Origin: Butyrivibrio proteoclasticus P6B7 | GTDB lineage: Bacteria; Bacillota; Clostridia; Lachnospirales; Lachnospiraceae | Assembly: GCF_000622085.1 (NCBI RefSeq) | Contig: NZ_KK211395.1 | Location: 108,381 to 172,380, forward strand | DNA length: 64,000 nucleotides | Direction: 5' to 3' | Shown: positions 1-8,333 of the stretch, in pieces | Layout: every line of letters begins with the position of its first letter | Position numbering within the stretch: the first letter of the stretch is position 1 | The notes under the pieces: model-generated | Database searches by the model: none | What the model was told of the DNA's origin: nothing | What the model saw: the letters and a program-made list of their open reading frames with translations, nothing else | Program-made: the position numbers and the translations under genes

Positions 1-1
1 G

Positions 2-1030
2 TATTTGATTTCTCAGGGCAACATAACTAAAGCTCTTTCTGAATATTCAGATATTGAGAGTATCTTTGAAGATGTTAAAAGATGCTTCATCGAGAATAGA
101 ATAAGCGTTGTAAACGAAGCGTATTTTAGGAATGCAATTGATGAGATTGAGGAATTGGAAAAAATATTAATGAAAGCCTCTCTACGCTATAATAGTCTTC
201 CTAAAACGGATTATGCTTATAAAACAGGATGTATACTCACGAATGGACCGCAAATAAATGACTATTATTATTTTATAAAGAAATGCCTGGAATATAATAG
301 TAAGCTACAGTTTCAAAACAATATCACATACGGCTCGTTTTGTTTAAGGTATCTAGGAATAGATGAATTATATTTGTCATCTGGGGAAAGGGCATTTCAA
401 AATTTAATTTCGTGGCTTTACTGGGTTTCTAAAATGGGAAATATAGCATCTGTAAAGAGTATTATTCCTAAGAAGAATATGTTGGTCTGTATTGATGAAA
501 TAGATGATCTTTGTCACCCTGATTGGCAACGTGATATTTTAGGGAATATAATAGAAACAATTGAGGAATGTTTTATCGGTTATAGTATACAGCTGATAGT
601 TAGCACACATTCACCCTTGTGTTTAAGTAATATCCCGGTTGAAAATACAGTCTATCTTAGAAATGATGAAAATGGGATACATCAGTATGTTGGAGCGAGG
701 CTTCAAACTTTCGGAAGAAATATTTATGATATTCTCAATGATGCATATTATTTAAACAATCAAACAATTGGAGGGTATGCTATAGCCTATATCAATGATC
801 TGGTAAAGTATATAGATAATGAGAAGACAGAGCAATTGTTTGAATTTAGAAAAGAACTGTATGAGCGAATAGAGTACATTGGAGATCCGTTAATCAAACA
901 AAAGCTTTTGCAGATTACTGAAAGCAAAATGAGTAAAAAAACAAAGAAACAGATGCGTAAGGAAAACCTAAGACGTCAGATAAGGATCATGCAAGATGAA
1001 CTAAGAATGTTGGAGAATGCGGATGATTAG
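2..1030 (+). CDS. ATPase of a Septu-like (PtuA-type) defence pair, 5' partial
   Basis: This is the C-terminal part of an ABC/SMC-type (AAA_15/AAA_21-like) ATPase. The frame is open to the left edge, so the Walker A half lies outside the window; the TTG at base 5 is internal. Visible motifs in order are a signature-like SSGERAF, a Walker B strand LVCIDEIDDL and a switch histidine in STHSP. A Lys/Arg-rich helical tail closes the protein. It overlaps the next gene, an HNH nuclease, by a few bases. ATPase plus HNH nuclease in this order is the architecture of Septu (PtuA-PtuB), also found inside some retrons. The family assignment rests on motifs and gene order. A different OLD/RloC-like ATPase is possible. 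Confidence 0.7.
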   Translation, partial: YLISQGNITKALSEYSDIESIFEDVKRCFIENRISVVNEAYFRNAIDEIEELEKILMKASLRYNSLPKTDYAYKTGCILTNGPQINDYYYFIKKCLEYNSKLQFQNNITYGSFCLRYLGIDELYLSSGERAFQNLISWLYWVSKMGNIASVKSIIPKKNMLVCIDEIDDLCHPDWQRDILGNIIETIEECFIGYSIQLIVSTHSPLCLSNIPVENTVYLRNDENGIHQYVGARLQTFGRNIYDILNDAYYLNNQTIGGYAIAYINDLVKYIDNEKTEQLFEFRKELYERIEYIGDPLIKQKLLQITESKMSKKTKKQMRKENLRRQIRIMQDELRMLENADD

Positions 1031-1952
1031 TCTGAGTTACGATGAAGAAGAGATAAATATTATACTTGATAGGTATTATGAGTCTATAACCCAGAATAGG
1101 CGTTTTATAATTAATATAGAAAAACTATGTCAAAAGTATTTTGCATGTTCATTTAAAAAGATAGTAACTCTGAAGCCGGATGAAATAGGAAAATTTAAAA
1201 CCGAGTTTGATAACTGGGATAAAAGGAAAATACAAGCTGTACGAAAGAGATTTAAAGAGATTTCTACTATATCGGGCAAGAAATCGAACTATATTGTTAA
1301 TACCCTTTTTGATAAAATGCCTACCGATGCTAGAAATTATATTTATGAACTTGCCAATACAAAGACGTGTCCATATTGTAATAGAAATTATGTTGATATT
1401 GTAAAGGATGATGAAAAAAATAAATATGTATCATTTTTTGATTTAGACCATTTTTACAGTAAGGGTAATTACCCTATGCTTGCAGTTTCTGCATTTAATC
1501 TAATTCCAACTTGTCCTGCATGCAACAGAATCAAAGGAAAGAAGAGGCTAAACTACTATCCATATGATTTAAGCAAAAAAGCTGGTGATAGTTTTAACTT
1601 TACATTTAATATAGTAAACGCGAAGTTGAGTAGTGAAAATGATATAGATATTGATATTGTTTATAATGACAGTGGTATTAAGAAGGATAAACAAGGTATA
1701 TATTTGAAAGAGCTGTATAGCAATCATAAAGATGTGGCTATTGAAGTAATCCAAAAAGCTAGATTTCAAGGAATGGGATATATGAATAGCTTATTAACTC
1801 AACTTGAGGATATTTTTCCTGATGACAAAGAGTTGTATAGAATGATATATGGAAACTATTTAGATGAACAAGATTGGAATAAAAGACCATTATCAAAATT
1901 TACGTATGATATAGCCAAAGAGACGTTGGCTGCTTATGGAATAAAGATTTGA
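1023..1952 (+). CDS. HNH endonuclease (PtuB-like)
   Basis: A 309-residue HNH nuclease. The zinc-binding and catalytic core is clear: CPYCNRNY, then FDLDHFYSK containing the catalytic Asp-His, then CPACNRIKGKK. The start is taken at ATG 1023 because a GGAG lies 7 bases upstream; an in-frame ATG at 1017 would sit only one base from it. The start overlaps the stop of the ATPase (ATGATTAG), so the two are translationally coupled. Such HNH partners are thought to be the DNA- or RNA-cleaving effector that the ATPase controls during phage infection. No reverse transcriptase or retron RNA is visible here, so a stand-alone Septu-like system is the simplest reading. Confidence 0.8.
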   Translation: MISLSYDEEEINIILDRYYESITQNRRFIINIEKLCQKYFACSFKKIVTLKPDEIGKFKTEFDNWDKRKIQAVRKRFKEISTISGKKSNYIVNTLFDKMPTDARNYIYELANTKTCPYCNRNYVDIVKDDEKNKYVSFFDLDHFYSKGNYPMLAVSAFNLIPTCPACNRIKGKKRLNYYPYDLSKKAGDSFNFTFNIVNAKLSSENDIDIDIVYNDSGIKKDKQGIYLKELYSNHKDVAIEVIQKARFQGMGYMNSLLTQLEDIFPDDKELYRMIYGNYLDEQDWNKRPLSKFTYDIAKETLAAYGIKI

Positions 1953-2027
1953 TTTTTGTATCACATATGTGGGGTTAATAAATATATGAATGACTATACG
2001 AGATAATAACATAGAAAAGAGATTCCT

Positions 2028-3143
2028 ATGAAAGTCCTCTTCCTAACCAACATCCCTTCCCCCTACCGCGTAGAATTCTTCAACCTCTTATCACAGAAAT
2101 GTGACTTAACAGTGGTTTATGAAAGAAGAAGCGCTTCAGACAGGGAAGATGATTGGTATATAAACACTGAAACTAAATACAAAGTACATTTTCTTAAAGG
2201 AATAGACTACTCCAACGATGCATCAATAGCACTTGGAGTGGTCCATTTCTTGCATAAAGGGAAATATGATATAATAGTCGTCAGCGGTTATTCTAGTTTT
2301 ACTCAAATGCTTGCAATATTGACTTTAAAATTTCGTCATATTCCGTACATACTAAACGTTGATGGTGGAATGATTAAAACAGAGTCTGGATTTAAGCAAT
2401 GGTACAAGAAAAAGCTGATTTCTGGAGCAACAGCATATCTATCTACAGGAAAGGCCTGTGATGAATTCTTAATGCACTATTGTGCAGAGAAGGATAGGCT
2501 CAGAAGATATCCGTTTACAAGCATTAGAGAAAAGGATATCCTACCAAGACCACTAACAACAGAAGAAAAGCAGGAATACAAAGAGAAGATTGGTTGTAAC
2601 TATTCCAAAATAATCTTATCAGTTGGTCAGCCAATTCATAGAAAAGGTTTTGATGTGTTGATAAGAGCAGCTGCTGGATTAGATATCCCGGATTTAGGAG
2701 TATATATTGTTGGCGGTGAGCCAAATGAAGAATGTGCCAACTTGGTAAAAGAGCTTAAAGCTTCCAATGTTCATTTTGTTCCTTTTATGAAAAAGGAACA
2801 ACTTGCAGATTATTATAAGGCAGCAGACTTATTTGTATTTCCGACTAGGGAAGACATATGGGGACTTGTAATTAACGAGGCTATGTCTTACGGGCTCCCA
2901 ATAGTAACTACTGATAAGTGTAATGCTGGTCTGGAACTGGTGGAGAATGGTAATAATGGATATATCATTCAGCCAGAAAATATAGGTGAACTGTCTGAAG
3001 CTATTATCAATACATTAACTATAGACGGCATAGAAATGCTAGAACAGAATAGCTTGAATAGAATTAAATCATATACTTTCGAGAATATGGTTGATGAGCA
3101 CATAGGAATATTTAAAGAAGTGATTCATTCACAGGAAAGATAA
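2028..3143 (+). CDS. GT4-family glycosyltransferase
   Basis: A 371-residue retaining glycosyltransferase of the GT-B fold. The N-terminal FLTNIPSPYRVEFF is typical of GT4 enzymes of capsule loci. The C-terminal nucleotide-sugar site contains REDIWGLVINEAMSYGLP, with the paired acidic residues at about 276 and 284. It probably adds one sugar to the lipid-linked repeat unit at the inner face of the membrane. Donor and acceptor cannot be read from sequence. It is followed after 2 bases by another GT4. The first roughly 60 bases use C-ending codons (CTC, TTC, AAC, ATC, CCC), unlike the AT-rich remainder. Confidence 0.9.
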   Translation: MKVLFLTNIPSPYRVEFFNLLSQKCDLTVVYERRSASDREDDWYINTETKYKVHFLKGIDYSNDASIALGVVHFLHKGKYDIIVVSGYSSFTQMLAILTLKFRHIPYILNVDGGMIKTESGFKQWYKKKLISGATAYLSTGKACDEFLMHYCAEKDRLRRYPFTSIREKDILPRPLTTEEKQEYKEKIGCNYSKIILSVGQPIHRKGFDVLIRAAAGLDIPDLGVYIVGGEPNEECANLVKELKASNVHFVPFMKKEQLADYYKAADLFVFPTREDIWGLVINEAMSYGLPIVTTDKCNAGLELVENGNNGYIIQPENIGELSEAIINTLTIDGIEMLEQNSLNRIKSYTFENMVDEHIGIFKEVIHSQER

Positions 3144-3145
3144 AA

Positions 3146-4258
3146 ATGCGTTTTATTATTTGTGGTACGATGCTTCATCCCAAGGTTGAAGAAAAGCTTC
3201 CGGGAGCATCACCTGCTGCAGGGAAATATTTAAGAAACTTAAAAAAGACATTAGAGGCACAAGGAAATGAAGTTATCTTTTGCTCATATGTGGCAATTCC
3301 AGGTGCTAAGCAGATGTATGAGCAATTAGGTCTAGACGACAATGATCTAGTATATAAGGATAAGACAATAGTTAAATCTATCCATATATTTCAGAATAAG
3401 CTTCTTGACTTGCTCCATGAAGATGATGTGGTCATTTTATACAATGTCCCTTATTTTGAGCTTGGGTTGATTAGTAAGATTAAAAAGAGAGGCAATAGGG
3501 CAGTACTTATACTAGCTGATCATACAGACTCATTTAAAGAAAATGGTGGAGTGGTTCGTGGCATTATTGCTAAGCTAATATCTAGGGATTATAGAAAATT
3601 TGATTATGGAATAGCCTTGTCCGAGTATGCTAAGAGATTCTTCAGCAGTAGCGCAAAACTGATTGTTATGGAAGGCGGAGTTGATCTTGAACGTTATAAA
3701 GATTTCGAACCACCAGTCAAATCTGGTGTGACTAAGTTTATGTATGCGGGCACTCTTTCTGATGTAACAGGCGTTGACATCCTTCTTGATGCAATTGAAA
3801 AGTGGCATGAAGATGATGTTGAATTTTACATTTCTGGGAAGGGCTATTTAGAAGAGAGAGTAAGGAAAACTGCTGAGAAAGATAACCGTATTAAGTATCT
3901 AGGCTTTGTACCAGATGATGAATACTATAGTCTCATGAAAGAGATAGATGTGTTCTTGAATCCAAGAAATATGGATATGGAGCAGAATCAGAACAATTTT
4001 CCATCAAAGGTTTTAGAGTATTTGGCTACGGGGCGATGCGTTGTCTCGTCTAAATTTCCAGGATGGGAGAAATTTAGAGATCTTTTCATTTTTTATGATA
4101 GAGGTGATAGAGATTTATTGGATAAATTGTTGAAAGCTAAAAATCTTAATAATACTGAACTTTGTAGGATTTATTGTACCAACAGAAAAAGGGCAGAAGA
4201 GTATGATTGGAATAAGCAGGTTGTAAACATCATGAAAGAACTAACTAATTCAAAATAA
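3146..4258 (+). CDS. GT4-family glycosyltransferase
   Basis: A 370-residue GT-B glycosyltransferase. The N-terminal domain carries the acceptor side. The C-terminal half begins near KFMYAGTLSDVTGVDILLDA and ends in the donor-binding segment NFPSKVLEYLATGRCVVSS, where the glutamate of the GT4 motif is kept. It starts 2 bases after the preceding GT4 gene, so the pair is co-translated. It is predicted to act in cytoplasmic assembly of the polysaccharide repeat unit. Substrate unknown. About 130 bases of non-coding, AT-rich sequence follow before the next gene. Confidence 0.9.
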   Translation: MRFIICGTMLHPKVEEKLPGASPAAGKYLRNLKKTLEAQGNEVIFCSYVAIPGAKQMYEQLGLDDNDLVYKDKTIVKSIHIFQNKLLDLLHEDDVVILYNVPYFELGLISKIKKRGNRAVLILADHTDSFKENGGVVRGIIAKLISRDYRKFDYGIALSEYAKRFFSSSAKLIVMEGGVDLERYKDFEPPVKSGVTKFMYAGTLSDVTGVDILLDAIEKWHEDDVEFYISGKGYLEERVRKTAEKDNRIKYLGFVPDDEYYSLMKEIDVFLNPRNMDMEQNQNNFPSKVLEYLATGRCVVSSKFPGWEKFRDLFIFYDRGDRDLLDKLLKAKNLNNTELCRIYCTNRKRAEEYDWNKQVVNIMKELTNSK

Positions 4259-4390
4259 TAAGATTATTTGTAGCATATTTACAGGTAATAATTGCATGCA
4301 CTTCCTGATATTATATATATCATTTCTATTTTAGTATGGAGTGTTGAAACAAAGCTATTTTAGCTATGCGTACTGATTAGGTGGATTGAA

Positions 4391-5134
4391 TTGAAAATAA
4401 AAGATAACAAATTAGTTATAGTGATACCAATGTATAAGTCAATACTATCTTCTAATGATATGCTATCGCTTAGAAGCATAGATAAAAACAAGGGGGATTG
4501 TGATGTTATAATTGTTGCACCTGAAGGGCTTAGCGTTGAAAGTGTGCCGTTTGAGAAGTATTGCTATGAATACTATGATAAATCATTTTTTAGAAGCGCA
4601 GATACATATAGTAAATTGTTGATGGACAAATCCTTTTATGAGCGTTTTTCAAAATATAGCCATATTCTTATAATTCAATTAGATGCACTACTATTGAAGA
4701 AGATTGATTCAAATTTTGATCACTATCTGAAATACGATTATATTGGAGCTCCGTGGGAGACGCCTGTATGTGGATATTGTTGCTTTTTTAAAGGGATGAG
4801 TAAAATAAAAAAAGCATTAAAACCAAAAGAATTATGTGTTGGGAATGGTGGTTTTTCGTTAAGAAATATATCTGCATGCTTAGCTTTATTAGAAGATCAC
4901 AAATATGCTAGAAAAATATGGAATACTGGCGAAGATGTGTTTTTTTCATATTATGGAGCTCTTGAAGAATACTTTTTGATTCCAAACAAAGAGATTGCTT
5001 CCTCATTTGCAGTTGAAAACCAAATAGAGGTTCATATTGATAGTGGTGATATTCCGTATGGCATACATGCATTTGAAAAGAATGCTAGAGAAACCATAGA
5101 AGAACTTATAACAATATCGCTAATGTCAAATTGA
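4391..5134 (+). CDS. DUF5672-like putative glycosyltransferase
   Basis: A 247-residue protein starting at TTG, with AGGTGG 6 bases upstream; no ATG fits. It opens with a GT-A-like beta strand (LVIVIPMYKS) and has IIQLDALLL and YDYIGAPWETP, features I associate with DUF5672 proteins in O-antigen and capsule loci. These are regarded as probable glycosyltransferases. A later segment with VGNGGFSLRN resembles the acceptor/donor loop of GT-A enzymes. No membrane segments are seen. Donor and acceptor are unknown. Base composition is more AT-rich than in the flanking GT4 genes, as for the next two genes, suggesting a separately acquired block. Confidence 0.75.
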   Translation: MKIKDNKLVIVIPMYKSILSSNDMLSLRSIDKNKGDCDVIIVAPEGLSVESVPFEKYCYEYYDKSFFRSADTYSKLLMDKSFYERFSKYSHILIIQLDALLLKKIDSNFDHYLKYDYIGAPWETPVCGYCCFFKGMSKIKKALKPKELCVGNGGFSLRNISACLALLEDHKYARKIWNTGEDVFFSYYGALEEYFLIPNKEIASSFAVENQIEVHIDSGDIPYGIHAFEKNARETIEELITISLMSN

Positions 5135-5243
5135 ATTTACAGAGAAATAGAGAGATTTTTATAAAAGTGTATAAGAGTGCCGGGTGGCTACATAAATTTG
5201 TAGAATATGTTTAGTGTTTTGGGATGTACTTGGTATATGGAGA

Positions 5244-6206
5244 ATGTTCGAATTGGAAAAATGGTCGGAAAGTAATATTGAAGTATATGCACCTATAATT
5301 CTTTTTGTATACAATAGGCTTGATAAAACAAAAAAAGTAATAGAAGCATTAAAAAGGAATCCAGAATCAGAAAACTCAGAGTTAATTGTTTTTTCAGATT
5401 TTCCAAAAAAAATGGAAGACTATGATTCTGTTGAAAAAGTAAGGGAATATATTCACAAAATAACGGGATTCAAGGCGATAGAGATAATTGAGCGTGATGA
5501 AAATTATGGCTTGGCTCGAAGTATTATTGAAGGTGTGACTTATGTTTTGAGTAGATATAAACGAGCCATCATTCTTGAAGATGATATTATTCCAAGTGTA
5601 GTTTTTTTGGATTATATGAATAAAGCATTGACAAAGTATCGTAATAATAAGGATGTAATGGAAATATCCAGTTACATTGAACCCATTTTTTCTGAAGATT
5701 TACCACAATGCATGTTTGTTAAAAACTCCTATTGTTGGGGGTGGGCTACTTGGGAAGATAGATGGAAATATTTTGACAAGAGTCCTTTAAAGGCTTGGAA
5801 GAATATGACTTTGTGGGATAGATATAGATTTGATGTCGAAGGGGCTAATGGAAAATCATGGCAATTATATGATAATGTTGTGGGTACGCTGGATACATGG
5901 GCTGTATATTGGGATTATTCAATATATAAAAACAATGGTTATGTTCTAGTTCCAAGCAAGTCTTTAGTAGAGAATGCTGGGCTTGATGGAAGTGGTGAAC
6001 ATCAAGCTGATAATAGAATTAGTGGAAATGATTTGATGAATCAAAAGATTACAGAATTTCCAGATGTTGTTAGCGAGAATAGAGTATTACGAAAACGCAT
6101 TCATGACTGGCACAAACAAAATAGTGTAGATATTTATAGACGTATTTACCATTTTTGTATAAGACTAGTAATTGGAATTAGAAATATTAGAAAACTTGTT
6201 ATGTGA
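5244..6206 (+). CDS. GT-A glycosyltransferase, first of three paralogues
   Basis: A 320-residue putative glycosyltransferase. PIILFVYNRLDKT begins the fold, LIVFSDFPKK follows, and IILEDDIIP (residues 110-117) carries the acidic metal-binding cluster. CWGWATWEDRWKYF and NAGLDGSGEH lie further on. The same block order recurs at 51954 and 55401, so this is a locus-specific family. The start is placed at ATG 5244 because the paralogues have only a few residues before the first strand; GTG 5214 is also in frame. Neither has a good ribosome binding site. Its role is presumably to transfer a sugar in repeat-unit assembly. Confidence 0.8.
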   Translation: MFELEKWSESNIEVYAPIILFVYNRLDKTKKVIEALKRNPESENSELIVFSDFPKKMEDYDSVEKVREYIHKITGFKAIEIIERDENYGLARSIIEGVTYVLSRYKRAIILEDDIIPSVVFLDYMNKALTKYRNNKDVMEISSYIEPIFSEDLPQCMFVKNSYCWGWATWEDRWKYFDKSPLKAWKNMTLWDRYRFDVEGANGKSWQLYDNVVGTLDTWAVYWDYSIYKNNGYVLVPSKSLVENAGLDGSGEHQADNRISGNDLMNQKITEFPDVVSENRVLRKRIHDWHKQNSVDIYRRIYHFCIRLVIGIRNIRKLVM

Positions 6207-6297
6207 ATTTGCAACGCGGTCAATCATGTGGACATATTCTATGAATGCTACAATTTCGAGAAATTGAAATCTGATGAAACAAAAGAGGATATTTTTG

Positions 6298-7395
6298 ATG
6301 CTTATAGTACATATAGTTACTAATGACAAATTCACCCATGGGTATATTGATTATTTAAAACATAGTTTTTCCAGCTATGAGCAGTATTTTTTGGTATCTG
6401 CATGGAGCTGTTCTAATGATGTATCTCTTTGGAATAGAGAGAATTTTGATTTTGAAAATGTTATTAAATATGACAGACTATGGGATTTATTATTTGATAA
6501 AAAAATAAGAAGACTATTATCGGAAGCAAACAAAATAATAGTATCCGGTATATTTGGAATAGAGAAAGTATATTTTTACTTTCCTAGAGCTATTTTTGAA
6601 AAAACATACTGGCAATTCTGGGGAGGCGATTTGCGAAAATATAATTTTTTACAGAGTAATGGTCTCTCTGAATCAATCATGAGACATAAGTTTATCTCAT
6701 GTTTGAGAAAAATTAGATGCTGTGTTTTTTTATCAAAAACTGAATATTCTTCTTTTTACAAAATGTATGGTATAGAAAAAAGATGGATTGTTGCAGGAGT
6801 TCCACATGGTCAAAACGAGGAATGGGATGATTATTCGGTATTTAATGATGATGGATATATTGCTGGACAGCGTCCTGTGAGAGTTTTGGTGGGGAATAGT
6901 GCTACGAAAGATAACGACCATATTAGCGTTTTTAATGAGTTATCAAAATATAAGGATGAGAACATTGAAATATATTGTCCAATAGTGTATGGCGATGAGA
7001 ATTACAAGTCACGAATAAAGGAAGTAGGTCAAACAATTTTTGGCGCTAGATTTATTCCAGTTACTGACTGGATGAATTTGTATGACTATTATTGCTTTCT
7101 TGGGAAGTGTGATATTGGGATTTTTGCGATGGAGCGTCAGCAAGCATTAGGAAACATAACCCCTATGTTTAAAATGGGAAAGAAAGTATATCTAAAAAAG
7201 AAGGGACAGAATTTTAAACACTTTAGTGATATGTTTGGTTTTTCTATTCATTGTTTTGAAGATATTAAGGGCGAATCCTTTTTGACATTTTCTACGCAAT
7301 CATTAGACGAAAAAATGACAAATATAGAAATTGGAAAAAAATTCAATGTTATGGAAAACTATAAACAAGAGTGGGGAATCTTGCTTAGCGACTAA
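6298..7395 (+). CDS. GT56-like (WecF-type) glycosyltransferase
   Basis: A 365-residue protein resembling family GT56, typified by WecF, which transfers N-acetylfucosamine from a dTDP sugar to a lipid-linked acceptor. Recognisable blocks are the N-terminal VHIVTNDKFTHGYI, WQFWGGDL, LVGNSATKDNDHI and ERQQALGNITPMFKMGKKVYL. Start ATG 6298 has AGAGG 9 bases upstream and gives the short N-terminus expected for the family. ATG 6274 lacks a site. It suggests that the polymer contains a 4-amino- or 6-deoxy-hexose such as Fuc4NAc, but the exact donor is not provable here. The gene ends just before a hairpin shared with a convergent gene. Confidence 0.8.
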   Translation: MLIVHIVTNDKFTHGYIDYLKHSFSSYEQYFLVSAWSCSNDVSLWNRENFDFENVIKYDRLWDLLFDKKIRRLLSEANKIIVSGIFGIEKVYFYFPRAIFEKTYWQFWGGDLRKYNFLQSNGLSESIMRHKFISCLRKIRCCVFLSKTEYSSFYKMYGIEKRWIVAGVPHGQNEEWDDYSVFNDDGYIAGQRPVRVLVGNSATKDNDHISVFNELSKYKDENIEIYCPIVYGDENYKSRIKEVGQTIFGARFIPVTDWMNLYDYYCFLGKCDIGIFAMERQQALGNITPMFKMGKKVYLKKKGQNFKHFSDMFGFSIHCFEDIKGESFLTFSTQSLDEKMTNIEIGKKFNVMENYKQEWGILLSD

Positions 7396-7398
7396 TAT

Positions 7399-7432
7399 AT
7401 TTCAATTAGTAAGTTTTATTACTAATTGAAAT
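7399..7432. terminator. Convergent-gene hairpin, probable bidirectional terminator
   Basis: A perfect 14-bp inverted repeat (ATTTCAATTAGTAA and its complement) with a 6-base loop lies exactly where the + strand GT56 gene and the minus-strand acetyltransferase meet. The left arm overlaps the last codons of the minus-strand gene. The stem is all A/T apart from one C/G and two T/A-flanked G/C pairs, and no long T-run follows on the + side, so termination may be moderate. Confidence 0.6.
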
Positions 7433-7987
7433 ACTAGTTTGCTCTTTTTCAAGGTCAAGGAGTTTCTTTGTTCTTTCTTTTATATACTTGCATGGAATAC
7501 CGGCATAGATCCCCCACGCAGTAAGCGTATTTTTGACAAGAGACATGGATCCAACTGCTACACCTTCTTCTATAGTAACGCCCGGTAATACAGTACTACC
7601 ACTACCAATTATTGCATGCCTCTGGATATGAACAGTTCGTTCGTCTTGATTAGTTAAAGAGGCATCAACCATTGGACCAGTAAGAGATTGACCGGAATAA
7701 TCATCACTCTTTGAATAAATAGTGCATCTAGAAGAAATGTTAACAAAATCATCTATAATAATATCTTTTGATCCAGAAAACAATGAACTATATGCAGCTA
7801 TATGAATATAGTTGCCGATTTGTATTCTCCCTGATAATAGACAAAAATCATCAATCCTTACATTATTACCTATTGATATTTGTGACGCGTCATAGAATGA
7901 TGCTAATCTGCTGATAAGGACGTTCTTTCCATACTGTTTAAAACCAATATTCTTTAATTCTTCTTCACTATAAAAACTTCTATACAT
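7406..7987 (-). CDS. Hexapeptide-repeat acetyltransferase
   Basis: A left-handed beta-helix acyltransferase of about 193 residues. It begins with the usual YSEEELKNIGFKQYGKNVLIS and continues through imperfect hexapeptide turns to SGSTVLPGVTIEEGVAVGSM and a final YAGIPCKYIKER. Such enzymes O- or N-acetylate sugars using acetyl-CoA. Met at 7987 fits homologues, with GGAAAG 7 bases upstream. ATG 8002 and GTG 8044 would lengthen the protein by 5 or 19 residues without a better site. It is the only minus-strand gene in the polysaccharide locus. It diverges from the region-3 operon and may be separately controlled. Confidence 0.85.
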   Translation of the reverse strand: MYRSFYSEEELKNIGFKQYGKNVLISRLASFYDASQISIGNNVRIDDFCLLSGRIQIGNYIHIAAYSSLFSGSKDIIIDDFVNISSRCTIYSKSDDYSGQSLTGPMVDASLTNQDERTVHIQRHAIIGSGSTVLPGVTIEEGVAVGSMSLVKNTLTAWGIYAGIPCKYIKERTKKLLDLEKEQTSISISNKTY

Positions 7988-8201
7988 ATCATTTCTTTCC
8001 ATTTTTATTGAATCTCTCATATATAACAGGGACAATGTGTCCACTACTATATCACTTATTTATGTGTCTTACAAATGTTTTTTCATTGTCAAGATTATTT
8101 ATTAGTCTTACGAATATGGCATTTTTGTTTTGAATATATAATCCAAGCATTTTTTGAAATCAACTTATTTTTTTTATTTCACAATCCCAGCATCGTTCGA
8201 A
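7988..8201. other. Divergent intergenic region
   Basis: About 340 bases separate the minus-strand acetyltransferase from the carboxyltransferase gene at 8334. This is the longest non-coding stretch within the polysaccharide locus. It is very AT-rich with runs of T (for example 8167-8175). The right part holds the promoter described separately. In the left part I see no convincing gene, RNA or riboswitch. Confidence 0.5.
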
Positions 8202-8230
8202 TTGATATTTCACGTTAATTGATTTATACT
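8202..8230 (+). promoter_or_regulatory. Sigma-A-type promoter of the acyl/aldehyde operon
   Basis: TTGATA (8202-8207) and TATACT (8225-8230) are separated by exactly 17 bases, each one base from the housekeeping consensus. Transcription would start near 8237 and give a leader of about 97 bases before the ATG at 8334. It is the best promoter-like sequence I found and sits upstream of 20 closely packed genes. Confidence 0.7.
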
Positions 8231-8333
8231 TAAAAAAGTTTATGTCAGCGGGGAAACGCATAGTATTTTTGTCTATTTGAAGAACGACATGTTTTGAGAA
8301 AAATGATAATAAAAAAAAGGGAAAGAGCAAATC

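Noticed and set aside
4295..4330. A possible promoter (TTGCAT with TATATA) in the gap before the gene at 4391
   Set aside because: Both boxes are weak and the region is generally AT-rich, so chance is likely.
8045..8333. A riboswitch or leader RNA before the carboxyltransferase gene
   Set aside because: The leader of about 97 bases after the promoter shows no convincing paired helices or known aptamer core.
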